Shown here: piece by piece, positions 17,091 through 29,214 of the stretch | Layout: each line of letters opens with the position of its first letter | Numbering within the stretch: position 1 is the stretch's first letter | From: Anaeramoeba flamelloides | Taxonomy: Eukaryota; Metamonada; Anaeramoebidae | Direction of reading: 5' to 3' | Assembly (NCBI GenBank): GCA_027625915.1 | Contig: JANTQA010000008.1 | Span: forward strand, 10,417,001 to 10,481,000 | DNA: 64,000 nt | Position numbers and translations under genes: made by a program | The notes under the pieces: generated by a model | What the model was told of the DNA's origin: nothing | The model's database searches: none | The model's input: only the letters and a program-made list of their open reading frames with translations

Positions 17091-18161
17091 ATGGGTACTG
17101 GTTATTTTCTCTTCTTGGAGAAAATTCCTCTTTTAAAATTTTACAAAAACAGAACAAACAATTTTATGTTTTGTTTTGATTGTTAAAAAATTTAATCACA
17201 ACCAAACACTTAATTCTTCTTTTTTCAATTTCTTTTTCTTTTTGTTTTTGTTTTTGTTTTCTTGATTGTTGATGAAATAGGAAAGGCAATTTCCAAATTA
17301 AAAAAAAAGATCTTTGGAAAAAAGGAAATGAGACTCTTAATGTTGGGTCTTGACGCTGCAGGCAAAACGACTGTACTTTATAAACTTAAACTTGGTCAAA
17401 GTGTTACTACAATCCCGTAATTTCTCAATTTTATATTCTATTATTTTTTTACAGCTTTGTTTCAAAAATTAACAATAATGACCTTCTGTCCCTCCACCCA
17501 TAAACAATCAATTTTTTCTATTAAATAATTTTAGAACTGTGGGTTTTAATGTTGAAACAGTTCAATACAAAAATGTTAAATTTAATGTTTGGGATGTAAG
17601 TAGAAGTTTTCCTTGTTTTCTTTTTTCTGATTCCCCTTTCCATTTGTTCAAGAGATAAAAAATCAAAATTCCAAAACACCATCCGAACAATTTTCCAAAA
17701 ATTGAAAACAACTCTTTTCAAATAACAAAAAAAACAACACAAACCAAACCAAAACAAAACAAAAAAACAAATGAAAAAACATTTTTTAAAAATGAATGAC
17801 AAAAAACTAAAAGGTTGGTGGTCAAGAAAAAATTAGACCACTTTGGAGACACTACTTCACTGGGACGCAAGGTTTGATCTTTGTTGTTGATTCCAATGAT
17901 CGAGCAAGAATTGATGAAGCAAGAAATGAACTTCACAAAATCATTTCAGATCGAGAAATGAGAGAATCTCTTCTTCTAGTTTTTGCAAATAAACAAGATC
18001 TTCCAAATGTAATGACCCCAGCCGAAATCACAGAACGATTAGAATTACATAAGTTAAGAGACAGAAATTGGTTTGTCCAACCAACTTGTGCTATTAACGG
18101 AGACGGGCTGTTTGAAGGTTTGACATGGCTGTCGACTAACATCAAGGATAAGAAGAAATAA
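17091..18161 (+). CDS. ARF6: ARF6-like small GTPase (four exons)
   Basis: A myristoylated ARF-family GTPase, predicted to cycle at plasma-membrane and endosomal membranes and direct traffic and actin remodelling. Exons: 17091-17094, 17281-17416, 17535-17595 and 17814-18161, giving 182 residues. Exon 1 is only ATGG, so the codon of Gly2, the myristoylation site, is split by a 186-bp intron; the join gives MGKAISKL. Motifs: P-loop GLDAAGKT (24-31), switch I Thr48 in TIPTVGFN, switch II WDVGGQ with Gln71, base-binding NKQD (126-129) and TCA (158-160). Both TVGFNVETV followed by [10 protein letters not shown] and [12 protein letters not shown] resemble ARF6 more than ARF1. The N-terminal helix carries extra lysines ([10 protein letters not shown]). 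All catalytic residues are present. Introns are 186, 118 and 218 bp. ARF membership is certain; the ARF6 subclass is likely. Confidence 0.94.
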
Positions 18162-18929
18162 ACCATTTTTTTGAAATCCCTCTTTGAAGAATTTTTTTTT
18201 TTTTTCATATTAAACCCAAGAAAGCTAAGAAAAAAAAATTATTTTGGATTCTTTAACATTTTGATATTGTTTTTCTATTTGGATTTTTTTTCTTGAGCAA
18301 TTTTATTACTTATTTTGTAAAATTCAGCATTTGAAAGGATTTTTTTTTTTTTGAATAAATTACAATGAACAAAATAAACAATAGGATAATACTTAAAGAC
18401 TTTTAATTTAGTTAAAGCAAGATCTTTAATTCCAAATAACTGATTATGCTTTTGAGCAAAATTATACAAAGAAAATATTAAACAAAATGGTTATAGCATG
18501 AGTTGCTTGGGAAAAAAAAAGAATAATCATTTAGGAAAAAAAGGCGAAACACGATTTTTAATTGGGAACCTTAGTAAAACCTGAAAATTAAAAAGTAAGA
18601 TCAATTAATAAAAGAAAAAATAAATAATTAAGGACAAAATTAAGGATTCAGCACAATAACAGTTTTTTTTAATCCTTTTTTTGGTTTGAATTTTTCTTGA
18701 TTAATCTATTAAGCTGTAAAAATTAATTAAAAAATGAGAATTTTAGAAACTTCTGTATAAATCATCTTAAATGCTTTATTTAGGTTATTTTGTTAAATTT
18801 TTGTCAACTATTCTGTAAAGAAATTTCTGATTACTTTATGTTAAAAAGTTCATCGTAATTGAGGGGTTATTTTATAAACAAACAAATCTCATTTTTAATT
18901 TTTTTTTACAGCTGTTCCAAGGCTAACAT

Positions 18930-19051
18930 AAAATTTTAAATAAAATACAAGTGAGTTTTCTATTCCTGTTTTCTATTTCCAAATTTTTTGATAATAGAAA
19001 ATAAGAATAGAAAACTCAATTGTGTTTTATTTACAATTTTATGGTAGACTT
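18930..19051. repeat. Isolated hairpin
   Basis: Left arm with GAGTTTTCTATTCCTGTTTT and right arm with AAAATAAGAATAGAAAACTC, plus matching outer arms CTAACATAAAATT / AATTTTATGGTAG. The loop is about 20 bp. No coding potential. Confidence 0.7.
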
Positions 19052-20589
19052 GGTGAGAATGTATTTTTTATAAAAAATTAGGAATTATCTATTTTTTAAA
19101 AAAGTATTTTGGTTGGATAATAATAAAACTCTGTTTTGATCTGAAAAAAAAATTAAATATAAATAAAACCAAAGATCTTTCATATATTAAGTGGGAAAGC
19201 ATGATACAATAAATTCTCGAATATCAACAATTTTATTTTTTTTCATTTCTTGTTTAAATACTACTTAACAGTTAATATAATTTATGTAAATTTCAGAAAA
19301 AGATTCAGATAACGATTATTGATGAGATCTTTACAATTTAATAAATATTCAATACAATAGATTTAATTAAGGACCCCAAAAAATCACAACAAAGGTGTAT
19401 TTACATTAATTTAATTTGGAATAATAAGCAATCGAGAATGTTCAATTAGGTGCGTAGATTATAATGTTTTTAATTAATAGTTCAATTGTTAACATACATT
19501 TTAGTTTTTAAAAGGCGCGGTAAAAAATTATTAATGTGGAGTAGAGTAACGAATGGAAAACAATAATGAATTATTTGGTACGACTGGAATACTAAAATAA
19601 TTAAATATGGGTAACTGGAAAATAAAAAAAAAAACTAAAAGCAAACGTAAAAATATACAAAATGTAAAAAAATGAGATCTAAAAAGAGAATGGAAATTAA
19701 ATTTCTTAAAAAAAAACCATAATTAAAAATTCTCAATTACTTATTGTTCTAAATTAAATTAATCTAAACGAATCTTTTTTTTTTTTTGATTTTTTGTGTT
19801 CATGAATTAAAGCTATTACAGTGTATATTTATTATTTTTCATTGATTATCAATGATAAAAACCCTCTTAACCTATAAAAAACTTTTTATATATATTTTTT
19901 TTGTTTAATTTTTTGTTTTTTTTTTTTCCTCTTTTTTACTCTTTTTTTTCAATTTTTTTGGTTTTGTCTTTATTTTTTTTATTGATTTATCTTTTTTTTT
20001 TCCAACCATAAAAATAATTTATTATTATTCTTTTATACTTTTTTATTTTTATATTAAAATTATTAATGAAGTAGTAACTTTCCAGTGATAATACCAACAA
20101 GCTTGGAAAAAAAGTTTAAATCACTAAATATAATTTAAGGATTACAAAAAAACAGGATTTTCATTCTTTTGATATGGACTATCTTCAAATTAATAATTTT
20201 TTTTTATTTGACTACCATTTTAACGAAAAAAATTTTTTTCATCCAATGTTTATACATTTTTCAATAATGACAGAAGATTTTCTGAAAACAATTTATGAAT
20301 TTTTCATGTATGTGAAAATAACAAAAAGAAACCATTTTTATTTATTAGTTTTTTTTAAATTATTTGAGAAAAATTTTTTTCACAAAATTTAAATTAACTT
20401 AATAGTATAAAATTATACTTTGTGTGTTTTTCTTTTACATGTAAATTCTTTTAAAAGTAATATAAATTGCGAATTTCAGATCGAGTTACATTTCTAGTTT
20501 GTTTTCTTGAAAAACTACTCTATTTTTTTATTCTAGGGGATACCTTCTTGACTACTTTATTACTAAGATACAAAAGCAGTAATAAAATT

Positions 20590-21000
20590 ATCAGGTTTCA
20601 AGAAATTTCGTTGAGTGTCGTAGTGTGCTGTATAGTGCCAATACTTTCCATAAATTAAGAGAAAAATTATGAAATTTTCTTTTTATTCCTATAATTAAAA
20701 TAAAAATATAATAGCAGTTTTCTTGTGATTTTCTGTTTTCTTTCTAAAATCTATTGATTTTCTTTAGCTTTCTTTGAGTTTTCAATTTATTTGTCAAATC
20801 AATAGATTCTCGTTAGGTTTTTTTGGTTTTTCTATTTATTTGTGAAGTGTTCTAGGTTTTTTTTTTACTTTTTGAAATAAATAGAAAACTAAAAAAAAAA
20901 AACTAACGAAAATCTATTGATTTTCCAAATAAAATAGAAAACCTCAAAAAAACCGAGAACACTTCACAAATAAATTGAAAACTCGGGGAAAGATAATGGC
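20590..21000. repeat. Family B fold-back mosaic (cluster 1)
   Basis: Opens with a GTGTCGTAGTGTGCTG head. Then come mirrored modules: TTTGTGAAGTGTTCTAGG opposite its reverse complement near 20950, and ATCTATTGATTTTC in both senses. Same module set as clusters at 29215, 35513, 36322 and 45485. Confidence 0.75.
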
Positions 21001-21319
21001 GATTTTAAACAATTCAAAGGAAAAGAGAAAAATATTTGATTTTACTCAATACTTTTGAATTCTTGAAAAGATAATGTTTTCTTTTTTGATTTGGGAAATA
21101 AACCGAAAATTGAATAAATTTACTTTTTATTTCTTAAATTAAAAAAATATCTAAAAGTAAATAGGAAGTATTATAATTGATCCATTTAACTTCAATAATT
21201 AAAAAAAAAAGGAAATTATTCCCAAATAGAATTTCTTTAAGTGAACAGTCCTCTACAACAACAAGCCAAAATTTTAAAATATGTTATTGGTGATATTCTC
21301 TACTTACAATTTTTGAATA

Positions 21320-21521
21320 AAGTAAGTTTCACTTTTAAGAATCAAACTTTCAAAGAAATTTAAGGTACAAAAAAAATCACAAATTAAAGCACAAAATTCA
21401 AATTCTAGTAAAAATAAATTGTAAAAAAAAAAAAAATTCCAAAAAATGTGCCTTAATTTGAGATTTTTTTGTGCCTTGAATTTTGTTGAAAGTTTGTGCC
21501 TTAAAAGTGAAACTGACTGTA
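21320..21521. mobile_element. Family C MITE (copy 2)
   Basis: The right end AAAGTGAAACTGACTGTA is intact; the left end is diverged. Internal mirrored blocks built on GTGCCTTAATTTGAGAT match copy 1. Confidence 0.75.
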
Positions 21522-22749
21522 TGCCAAGTGTCAAAAAATTATAATCGATAAAGAAACATAAAAAAGAATATAATTTTTGTTAGATCAATTTTTTTAATCC
21601 TTTTTTTCTGAAAAAGAAAACTATTTAAATTCATTTTATTTAACATATTATAAAAAGTTTTTACCCATTTTTATTGACATTTCAATCATTATTATTTAAC
21701 AAAAAGTCTTTGTTGCAAGAAATATTAATATAAAGGTTTTTTTTCCTTTTCAAAATAATTCATTTGGTTAACCAAAAACAAAAAATGATTTAAACAGCTA
21801 ATTTAAAGACAATTGTATTGAACTAAGAATATTAGTTCTAATCATTAAATTTTTAAAGTCATTTAAAATTTCTACTCCGAAATTTTGTTTTTGTTATATG
21901 ATAAAATTTGATTTTTCAAAATAAAAATTTCTAAAAGATATTTGGGAATTGAGTAATTTTATCTCCAAAATCCAAAATCAATTTTTTTCTGATAAAAATG
22001 ATTTAAATTGCTATAAAGGTTTCTTGTTAATAAGATCAAACAAATTGTTTAAAAAAATTTTTACATTTTTTTTTTCTTCATTTTATGAAAACCAAAAAAC
22101 AACTTTATTAATAACAATAAAGAATTAACAATATTTTACTTAATATATCTCAATTTAATTGGTAAACTTTTGTTAATTCTTCTATCAAATATTCATTTAT
22201 TTGACTACAAATACCACAATTAGTTTTATTGGCTAAGATCAGGATTGAAATATCAATTATTAAAAAGAAGCACAAAATAAAAAATTTCCTTTCAAAATCA
22301 AGACTTTCGAACGTAAAACAAAACAAATATGTTTCATCAATTTTTAAGAATTAACTTAATTGTTAATAAAACAAATAGGTTACTTTTTTTAGTTTTATAT
22401 TCAACACATATGAATTTTGGATTTCAAAAAAGAAGATTCAAATTAAAAAATTGTTTAGATGAATTTAACCAATCCATTTCATAAGTAAAAACATAGATTA
22501 CAAAAAAAAAAAAAAAATTAAAGATCTTAAAATGATTTTATTTGATTTTTAAAAAATACTACTGACTTAATGGCAATATTAATAAAAAAAAATAATAATA
22601 CAAATCATTAACCCAATATTTATAAATCTAGAAAACAATTTGATATTTTTAAAAGATTATAAAAATTTTTGAAAAGTTTTTAGATCACAATAACAATTTT
22701 TTCTATTAATTAAAAAAAATTTAATTGTTGGATGTGTTAACTAGTTTAT

Positions 22750-22934
22750 TCATATTTTCGAATCCCCAACCAAAGAGAAGAAGTTTCGAAATGACTCTTT
22801 CACCAGTTGGTAATTTTGGAAACTAAATTTTTGATTATTGTAACACAAGTTCAAACAAAATTAAAAAAAAAAAAAGAAAATACATAATATGAAAACACCA
22901 TTTGCCCCTCTTTTGTTCTAGTATATCAACGAAC
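22750..22934 (-). CDS. Possible two-exon 3' end of an unidentified gene
   Basis: Two patches on the minus strand, 22934-22899 and 22822-22750, join in frame across a 76-bp pyrimidine-rich GT-AG intron. The joined reading is VDILEQKRGKC followed by FQNYQLVKESFRNFF and a TGA stop. More coding-like codons lie just upstream (about 23120-23085), but no consistent splice phase was found to connect them. No family is recognised. Confidence 0.22.
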
Positions 22935-23566
22935 CTTTTATAATTTTATTTATTAATTCTTTTTCTGATACCGATTTTCACAAAATTCATTTTTTTATTC
23001 ACTCAATAAAGACAAACCAAGTCCAAGATCAATCGACTGTTAATAATAATAATTCTTGAAACTTAAACATAATATTCTTTTTTCCTACTTCAACCCTTAA
23101 ACCATAAATTTCACAACCTCGCGATTTAATTTTATATGAAGCTATAATTTATTGTTAAAAGGGTAATCTTGATTGTAAAATTCACTAATTTTGCAAAACA
23201 ACTTGATTTTTGATTTAGACCATGATAAATATCACTCAATACCTCAATAAGTCAACTTGTAGATATTATTTCTAAATAATTATTTACTTACAATTTATAC
23301 GAAAAAATCAATTAAACACAAGTTTTTTTTTTTGTATTTTTTCTTCTTTGTGAATTGATCCATTAAAGGTTTTGTTGGTACTCTTGATAGTGTTTAGTTA
23401 TGATTTTATTTCAATTTCACTTCTCAAAAAGAATATTCAATCTGAAGAAATTGGACAAAAAAAAAAAACATTTTTTGTCATCTTTACATTACCACGCAAG
23501 ACTTTTTTTCTTTGTTTTTTTTACTGAAAAGGAAATTGAAAATAACAAAAAAAATAATTGTAAAAA

Positions 23567-23665
23567 ATGGATTTTGGGGATTTTCAAGGCAAATTCAAAT
23601 TTGAGAACGATTTAAAACATTTAAATATAACTGTGGGAAATTCCCAAAGCAGCAGAGGAATTGCT
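23567..23665 (+). CDS. Probable first coding exon of an unidentified gene
   Basis: ATG in an A-rich context (AAAAAATGG) begins 33 codons of balanced composition (MDFGDFQGKFKFEN, then NITVGNSQSSRGIA). They run straight into a consensus donor GTAAGT at 23666. The codon use is clearly unlike the surrounding AT-rich DNA, which supports real coding sequence. No downstream exon was located: the next open patches are out of phase or end within ten codons. The gene may have a very long intron, as two others here do, or may be a fragment. Function unknown. Confidence 0.4.
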
Positions 23666-24335
23666 GTAAGTCCAGAAATTTGAAATGGAAATTCTAAAAT
23701 CTTAAAAACAAAATTTGGAATGATCCAAAAATTTATCACAATTGGAAAAATTGTGATAATTTTTCTAAAATTTATTATACTTGGACAAATATTCCTTGAG
23801 TTTACAAAACTCTTAAAATGGGATTTTATACATTATTTCACTGTTTTCACCTGGAAAAAAGTTGTCCTTCAAGAATAAATTTTTTTTAAAGCAGAAAAGA
23901 ACAACTGGAAAGAAACATTGAAAATTTCTTTTATACTTGAACACCATTCGCTTTCTATAATAAAAAAGTTTTAGTTGATCAATTATGATGAGAAAAATTT
24001 AAAAAAATGTTTCGATTTTGACAAAAAAAAATGGGAAAAAATTTATTTAATATGAGAAAATCATTTTTATTTTAATACTGATGGAACCAAATCAATTCTA
24101 TAAAAAAAAAAAAAGAAGTTGAAAAAATTTATTCACAAAATAAAGAATAAAAAAATATAAAAAAAGAAACAGTTTGACTGTTCAAGAGAATTCAATTGAG
24201 TTTGTGAAAAAGAAACTTAAACAATCCTAAAAAAAATTTAGGGGAAAATGACTATTTTGAAAAAAATAGGAACAAAACAAAATAAAATAAAAAAGAAAAA
24301 CAAATAAATTCGACTATTTAATCTAGGGGTCAAAT

Positions 24336-26784
24336 TTAGTTGTTTTGTTTTAAAGGGTATGTTGATGGGCAAGCAAATGAGATATTTTCTGTTCCTTTTA
24401 TACAAATAGATCCGTTCTTGTCTATTGGCTTTTCTAATTCCAGTTCGAGTTGGGTTTGTACAATTTTGGATTCAACTTGCACAGGCTTGTAATACGTTCG
24501 CTCATTATATGACCTTTTTCTTGTTGGTCGAATACCATTATTACTTTTGTTGGTGTACAGATCAGGTATAAATAATTGGTCTTTAAGTAAACAAAGCCCT
24601 TGGAGAGCAACCCTTTCAACCCTTGTCTTGTTTTGGATTCGGTTCTTTGTTTGTTTTCCATCGGAGGTGTCAATCGTGCGAAATTTTTTTAATCTTGCAT
24701 TTTGGGTTTGTAAAGTTTTAAACCTGGAAAGTCGCCCTACAGTACACAATTTGTTGACACATAAGTTACCTGAGAGAACATGATCAAGTGTAATATCGAG
24801 ATTGTTTTCTATTAGATTAGATCTAAATATACTAAAAATTATTGAGAAATTTTGAAATTTTAAAAAAAAAAAACAGATTAACGATATTTTAACAGGAATT
24901 TTTAAAATTCTCAGAAAGAGAGTCCAAAAATCTCAAAAATCAAAAGTTTAATTTTTACTTTGAATGTCTAAATCTTTTAAATTTTAGATCTGTCATAAAA
25001 GAAAATAAAAAAGAAGAAATGTTAAAAAAAAATGATCGATATCTTGAATTAAACCTGTATTTTTTAGAGATCACTTACCAATACACCCAGAATCGAGAAA
25101 GTCAATCTTAGTTTTCAATATTCCCTCTAAGTTTGTAATTTAATTTTTTTTTTTTCTTACAACTTTTGATCACACATTAAAAAGAATTATTTAAGAAAAC
25201 AAATTGTTTCGTATTTAAAAGATAGTGATGTGTACATCCATTTTTCATCAAGTATTTTTCTCAAATGAAGATTATAATAAATTTAATAAAAGAAAATAAT
25301 TTTGAAAGGTTAAATGATCGAAATTGATTCTCAATTTGAAACTGATCATTACTAATAATCCAATTTGTGTTTTAAAATAAAAATGATTGGAAAGTTGAAA
25401 AATCAAAAATTAGAACCCATTTGAGGCAACACCTTGAAGGAAAATTCAAAATTTTGGAAAGTGTCATTGCAATTTTCAGGTTAAAATTGTTTTTATTCAA
25501 AAAAATAGACTTTCTTGTTTTTTGTTATTAAAAATAAAGCTATTGTTTAGAATTTTAAAAATTTCTTGATTACAAATTCGAATCAATTGAGAGTCAGAAA
25601 AGATCAATCTACCAACTGAGGGATTTTTATCTTCCACAATTTTTACTTGTATGAGAAAAATTCTTTAAGATTTTCGACTCTTTTTAATAACCAAGTCTGA
25701 AAAACAATCAAAAATTTTTTCATTTCGTTTTGTTTTTCGAACTTTATTTCTTTTAACTTTTAATAATTTTGCGAAAATTTAAAAAAAACCGAATACTTTC
25801 GACTTGTTTTTGAAAAAAGTGTGATATGACAGACTGGAATCCTAACCCAATTTCTTCTTGAGAAAAGCTCTATCTGTGGAAAAAAGAGTGCTGCAAAATT
25901 TTATTTTTCAAACAATAAAAAACTAAAAAAAGGAAAATTGGTAAAGACAATTAACATTTATGAAAGATTTTGATTATTAATAGATTGGGAATTGACCACC
26001 GATGTAATTGAATTCATCAATTTTCAAGGGTTTTCAAAGAAAAATAATGAATTTGATATGTTAAACAAGTAAAAGTAATTTTTTGATAATAAATAAATCG
26101 TTTTCTATTACTTATAAACTGACAAAAGCAACATATTTTAAATATTATTGATCAAGAATTCCAAAAACTAATTCCTTAAAATGTTTTTTTTAGTTTACCT
26201 CTGAATGTTTTTAATTTACCGAATTAAATTTTGATAATTTAAAAAATCAATACTTTGATTGGTACATTGGTTGGGTTTTAATTCAGAATTCGAAAAAGTA
26301 TCAAGTGAAATTTTATCTATTTAACCGGATCATTAAAAAAAATAAAAAGTTTCAAAGGAGTTACCTTTTCTCAAAAAGGTCATATTCCATATTTGTCATT
26401 TTTTTTTTATCTTTAGAAAATCTGTTTGCTGTCATTTTGAAACTGTTTTTATTGAAATGTTAACTTATTAGATTATTTTTTGAATAAACACTTTAATAAT
26501 AGGAAAATTTTGCGCTATTAGACGATTTGTTTTCATTTTTCAACTTAAAAAAAAATTAATTAAAGGGGAAAATTTAAAAAAAGTGGATAATTTTGAGAAT
26601 AAGTGATTTAAAAATATTATTTTAATTTTTTCCAAAACATGATCAATTAACTTTTTACATTGATAAGAAATATTGATGATTATATTTTTAGCTAATTTTG
26701 TAAAAATAGTGATATTACAAGAAAAGAAAGAAATCGATCTCCAGTAAATTGTTGCCGAAAACAGTTGGTGAAGATTTTAATCAT
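24336..26784 (-). CDS. Unrecognised protein, three predicted exons
   Basis: The main exon, 24808-24336, carries about 157 codons of coding-like composition ending in TAA. Upstream, 25124-25079 is flanked by an acceptor and a GTAAGT donor and joins in phase (SGCI|ENNLD). A more tentative first exon, 26784-26719, starts MIKIFTNCFRQQF and has a GTAATA donor. Joined, they give 194 residues. Visible features: a mostly basic middle (TRKRSYNERTYYKPV), a Leu/Glu repeat (LELELEKP) and a C-terminus without membrane segment. No family is recognised; CTVGRLSRF followed by alternating residues could be a beta strand of a small fold, which is a guess. Confidence is good for the last exon, moderate for the 46-bp exon and low for the first. 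Confidence 0.5.
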
Positions 26785-26876
26785 TCGCTGCGATTAATCA
26801 AATATTTCACAAAAAAAATCTTTTTTAAATATAATTTATTTAATTTAAGGCACATGTTTTTTTTTTTTTTTGGAGA

Positions 26877-27079
26877 TACATCCAGTTCCACTTTTAAGTC
26901 ACAAACCTTCAATGAAATTTAATGCTTTTAATAAAAATCCCAAATTAAAGAACATTTTTTCGATTCTAGTAAAATAAATTGTAAAAAAAAAATTTAACTT
27001 TTGTTCCTTATTTTGGGATTTTTTTTTTGTGCCTTAAATTCCATTTAAAGCTTGTGTCTTAAAAGTGGAATTGGTTGTA
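26877..27079. mobile_element. Family C MITE (copy 3)
   Basis: Left end CCAGTTCCACTTTTAAGTC, right end AAAAGTGGAATTGGTTGTA, with mirrored GTGCCTTAAATT-type interior. Diverged from copy 1. TA at both borders. Confidence 0.75.
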
Positions 27080-27549
27080 TGGAATAATTTGAAAAGTCGA
27101 GGTAATGATTTAAAATCATTTTGAAAACTTTTTTTTTTTCATATAATTATCAGAATTAAAGCTATTTTAAATTTTTATGATTTAATAAAGTGTGGACTTT
27201 TTTTCAAAAAAGTATGTTGCTTACATTATATTTCAACCACAAGAAAATATTTAAAGGCTGAGAACTCCTTTTATTAAAAGAGAAAACCTACCAAAGTTTT
27301 TAATTCTGAAAATTTTTTATTTTAATAAAAGGGCTGATTATGTTCTAACCTTATATATATATATGTTGATTTGAATAATCCAATCCTTTTATTAAAAAGT
27401 AAAAATATAATTTTATATTTTGGTTTATTTTGATCATAATATTTAAAAAAAGAATTTTGAAAACAGATTTATAAAAAAATGGTTTTCTTAAATAATAATA
27501 AATAACATTGGTTGAATGTTTGTAAGTTTATAAATTATTTGGATCCCTT

Positions 27550-28290
27550 TTTATTCAAATCACCCCCAAGAAGATAAAAAAGAAGAAAAGCATTAAAACA
27601 ATTATTTTGGTAGAATTTTTTTTTATCTGTTCTTGATTTTAACAAGTTTTTTGGAAAGCTGATCTTTCTTTTTTGGTTTGAAAAAAGAAAAGATTAGTTT
27701 AAAATCCCCACCTTTTCTCAGTGACGTTTTATGGATTTTTTTTCAATTAATTTCAAGTATTCATATTAACAAATTTCTTGATTAATATGTTATCTTATTA
27801 TATGCAATAAAAAAACTAAAACAGAACATTAAAATAGTGCTTCAAAATGAAAATAAAAAATATTTTTTCTTCTTGTTCCAAGATAACATCCAAGCCATTA
27901 TCTGTTGGTATATCTAAGTAAAAATCGATTTTGATCCTAACCTCCCTGAGATTTTCAGTAAATTTTAAATTATGACTGCAATTTGTTGAAGTTTTTTGTA
28001 CTTTTTCAATTTAATTAAAATTTTAAATAAAAAATTTTATCAAAAATTTACTCTATTGTTTTGAGATAAAATTTTTACGATTTGATCCTTCATTTTTGGA
28101 CTTTCTTTTTTAATAATAGAACTGTAAGAAATCAATAAATTATTTAATTTGTGTTTGTGGTGGGTTTATTTTATCATTTATTAAATATATCACCCCCTTG
28201 AAAAAATAAACAATGTTTTGAATTTGAAATACGTATTAAACAAGTCTAAATTTGTTTTTTTTTTTTGAAAAAGTAATTTTTCGACTATTT
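27550..28290. repeat. Diverged family D copy 3 with an adjoining repeat
   Basis: 27830-28290 is colinear with family D but has decayed ends; AACATCCAAGCC and TTTGATCCTTCATTTTTGGA blocks are kept. The adjoining 27550-27830 resembles 54660-54880, so both loci share a second unnamed repeat. Non-coding. Confidence 0.5.
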
Positions 28291-28304
28291 TATTTATTGT
28301 TTAT

Positions 28305-28501
28305 ATCGCCAGTTCCACTTTTAAGCCACAAACTTTCAACGAAATTTAAGGCACAAAAAAAAATCTCAAATTAAGGCACAAAATTTGGAATTTTTTTATA
28401 CAAATTATTTTACTAAAATCTAAATTTTGTTCCTGAATTCGATATTTTTTTTGTGCCTTAAATTAAGTAGCAATTTTTGCCTAAAAAGTGGAACTGGATG
28501 G
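28305..28501. mobile_element. Family C MITE (copy 4)
   Basis: Left end CCAGTTCCACTTTTAAGCC, right end CTAAAAAGTGGAACTGGATG. The interior matches the other copies. About 195 bp. Confidence 0.8.
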
Positions 28502-29214
28502 AATCTTTCCTTTAAAATTGTTTTTTTTTGGAAGGCAATATCTATTTTTGGATATTCCAATGGGATAAACTTTCTTAGAAAAAAAGAAATCTTATGGGTT
28601 CTTTTTATTTTGTTTATTCTATGGTTAATTCTTACTATTTACCTTTAACAGATTTCTCGGCCCAAAAAATAATTTGATATAACCAATAAATTTTTAAAAA
28701 ATTAAATATTCAAGTCTGGTTTAATTTTATTTTTATAATAAATAGAGAAGTGAAAGATATTTTTGTTTAAAAGTTTTAATATCTCGAGACTCAAAAAAAA
28801 CTTTTTTCAGTAATCTTCTCATACTTGATTTTTAAATAATAGTAATAGTAACTGTATATTACTAGTCAAAAAAATAAAATTGAAAATTCCAAGTTAGACA
28901 AAAATATTACTTCAATTATCATTTCATCTGTAATTGGAGTTTATCCACAATATAACCAACATTCCAGTTCTTATAAACTTTGAAGCTTTTAAATTTATTG
29001 TTATAAATCGTACTGTGATTTATAAAAATCACTAGTCGAGAAAAAAAGGTCAATTATAAGTAAAACTTTTTAAATGTATAGTTGGGAATATCAATTTTTG
29101 TTAAATTAAACTTTCAGATATTTTTTTTTGAATGGATACTAACTAATAGTTTTGAAAATACTACACTCATCTAACAAAAATTATTTGTAAAAAAAAAAAA
29201 AAACTGTTGATAAA

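Larger units (their letters stand above)
18162..22749. other. Repeat-rich intergenic region
   Basis: Contains a solo family I end (18520-18620), a 120-bp hairpin (18930-19051), fold-back family B (20590-21000) and MITE C copy 2 (21320-21521). Open frames of 60-76 codons here are AT-rich and resemble no protein. A short exon-like patch on the minus strand at 19591-19482 is noted as weak. Confidence 0.5.

Noticed and set aside
19482-19591. Minus-strand exon-like patch with an AG acceptor and 35 open codons
   Set aside because: Too short, with no partner exon and no recognisable similarity.
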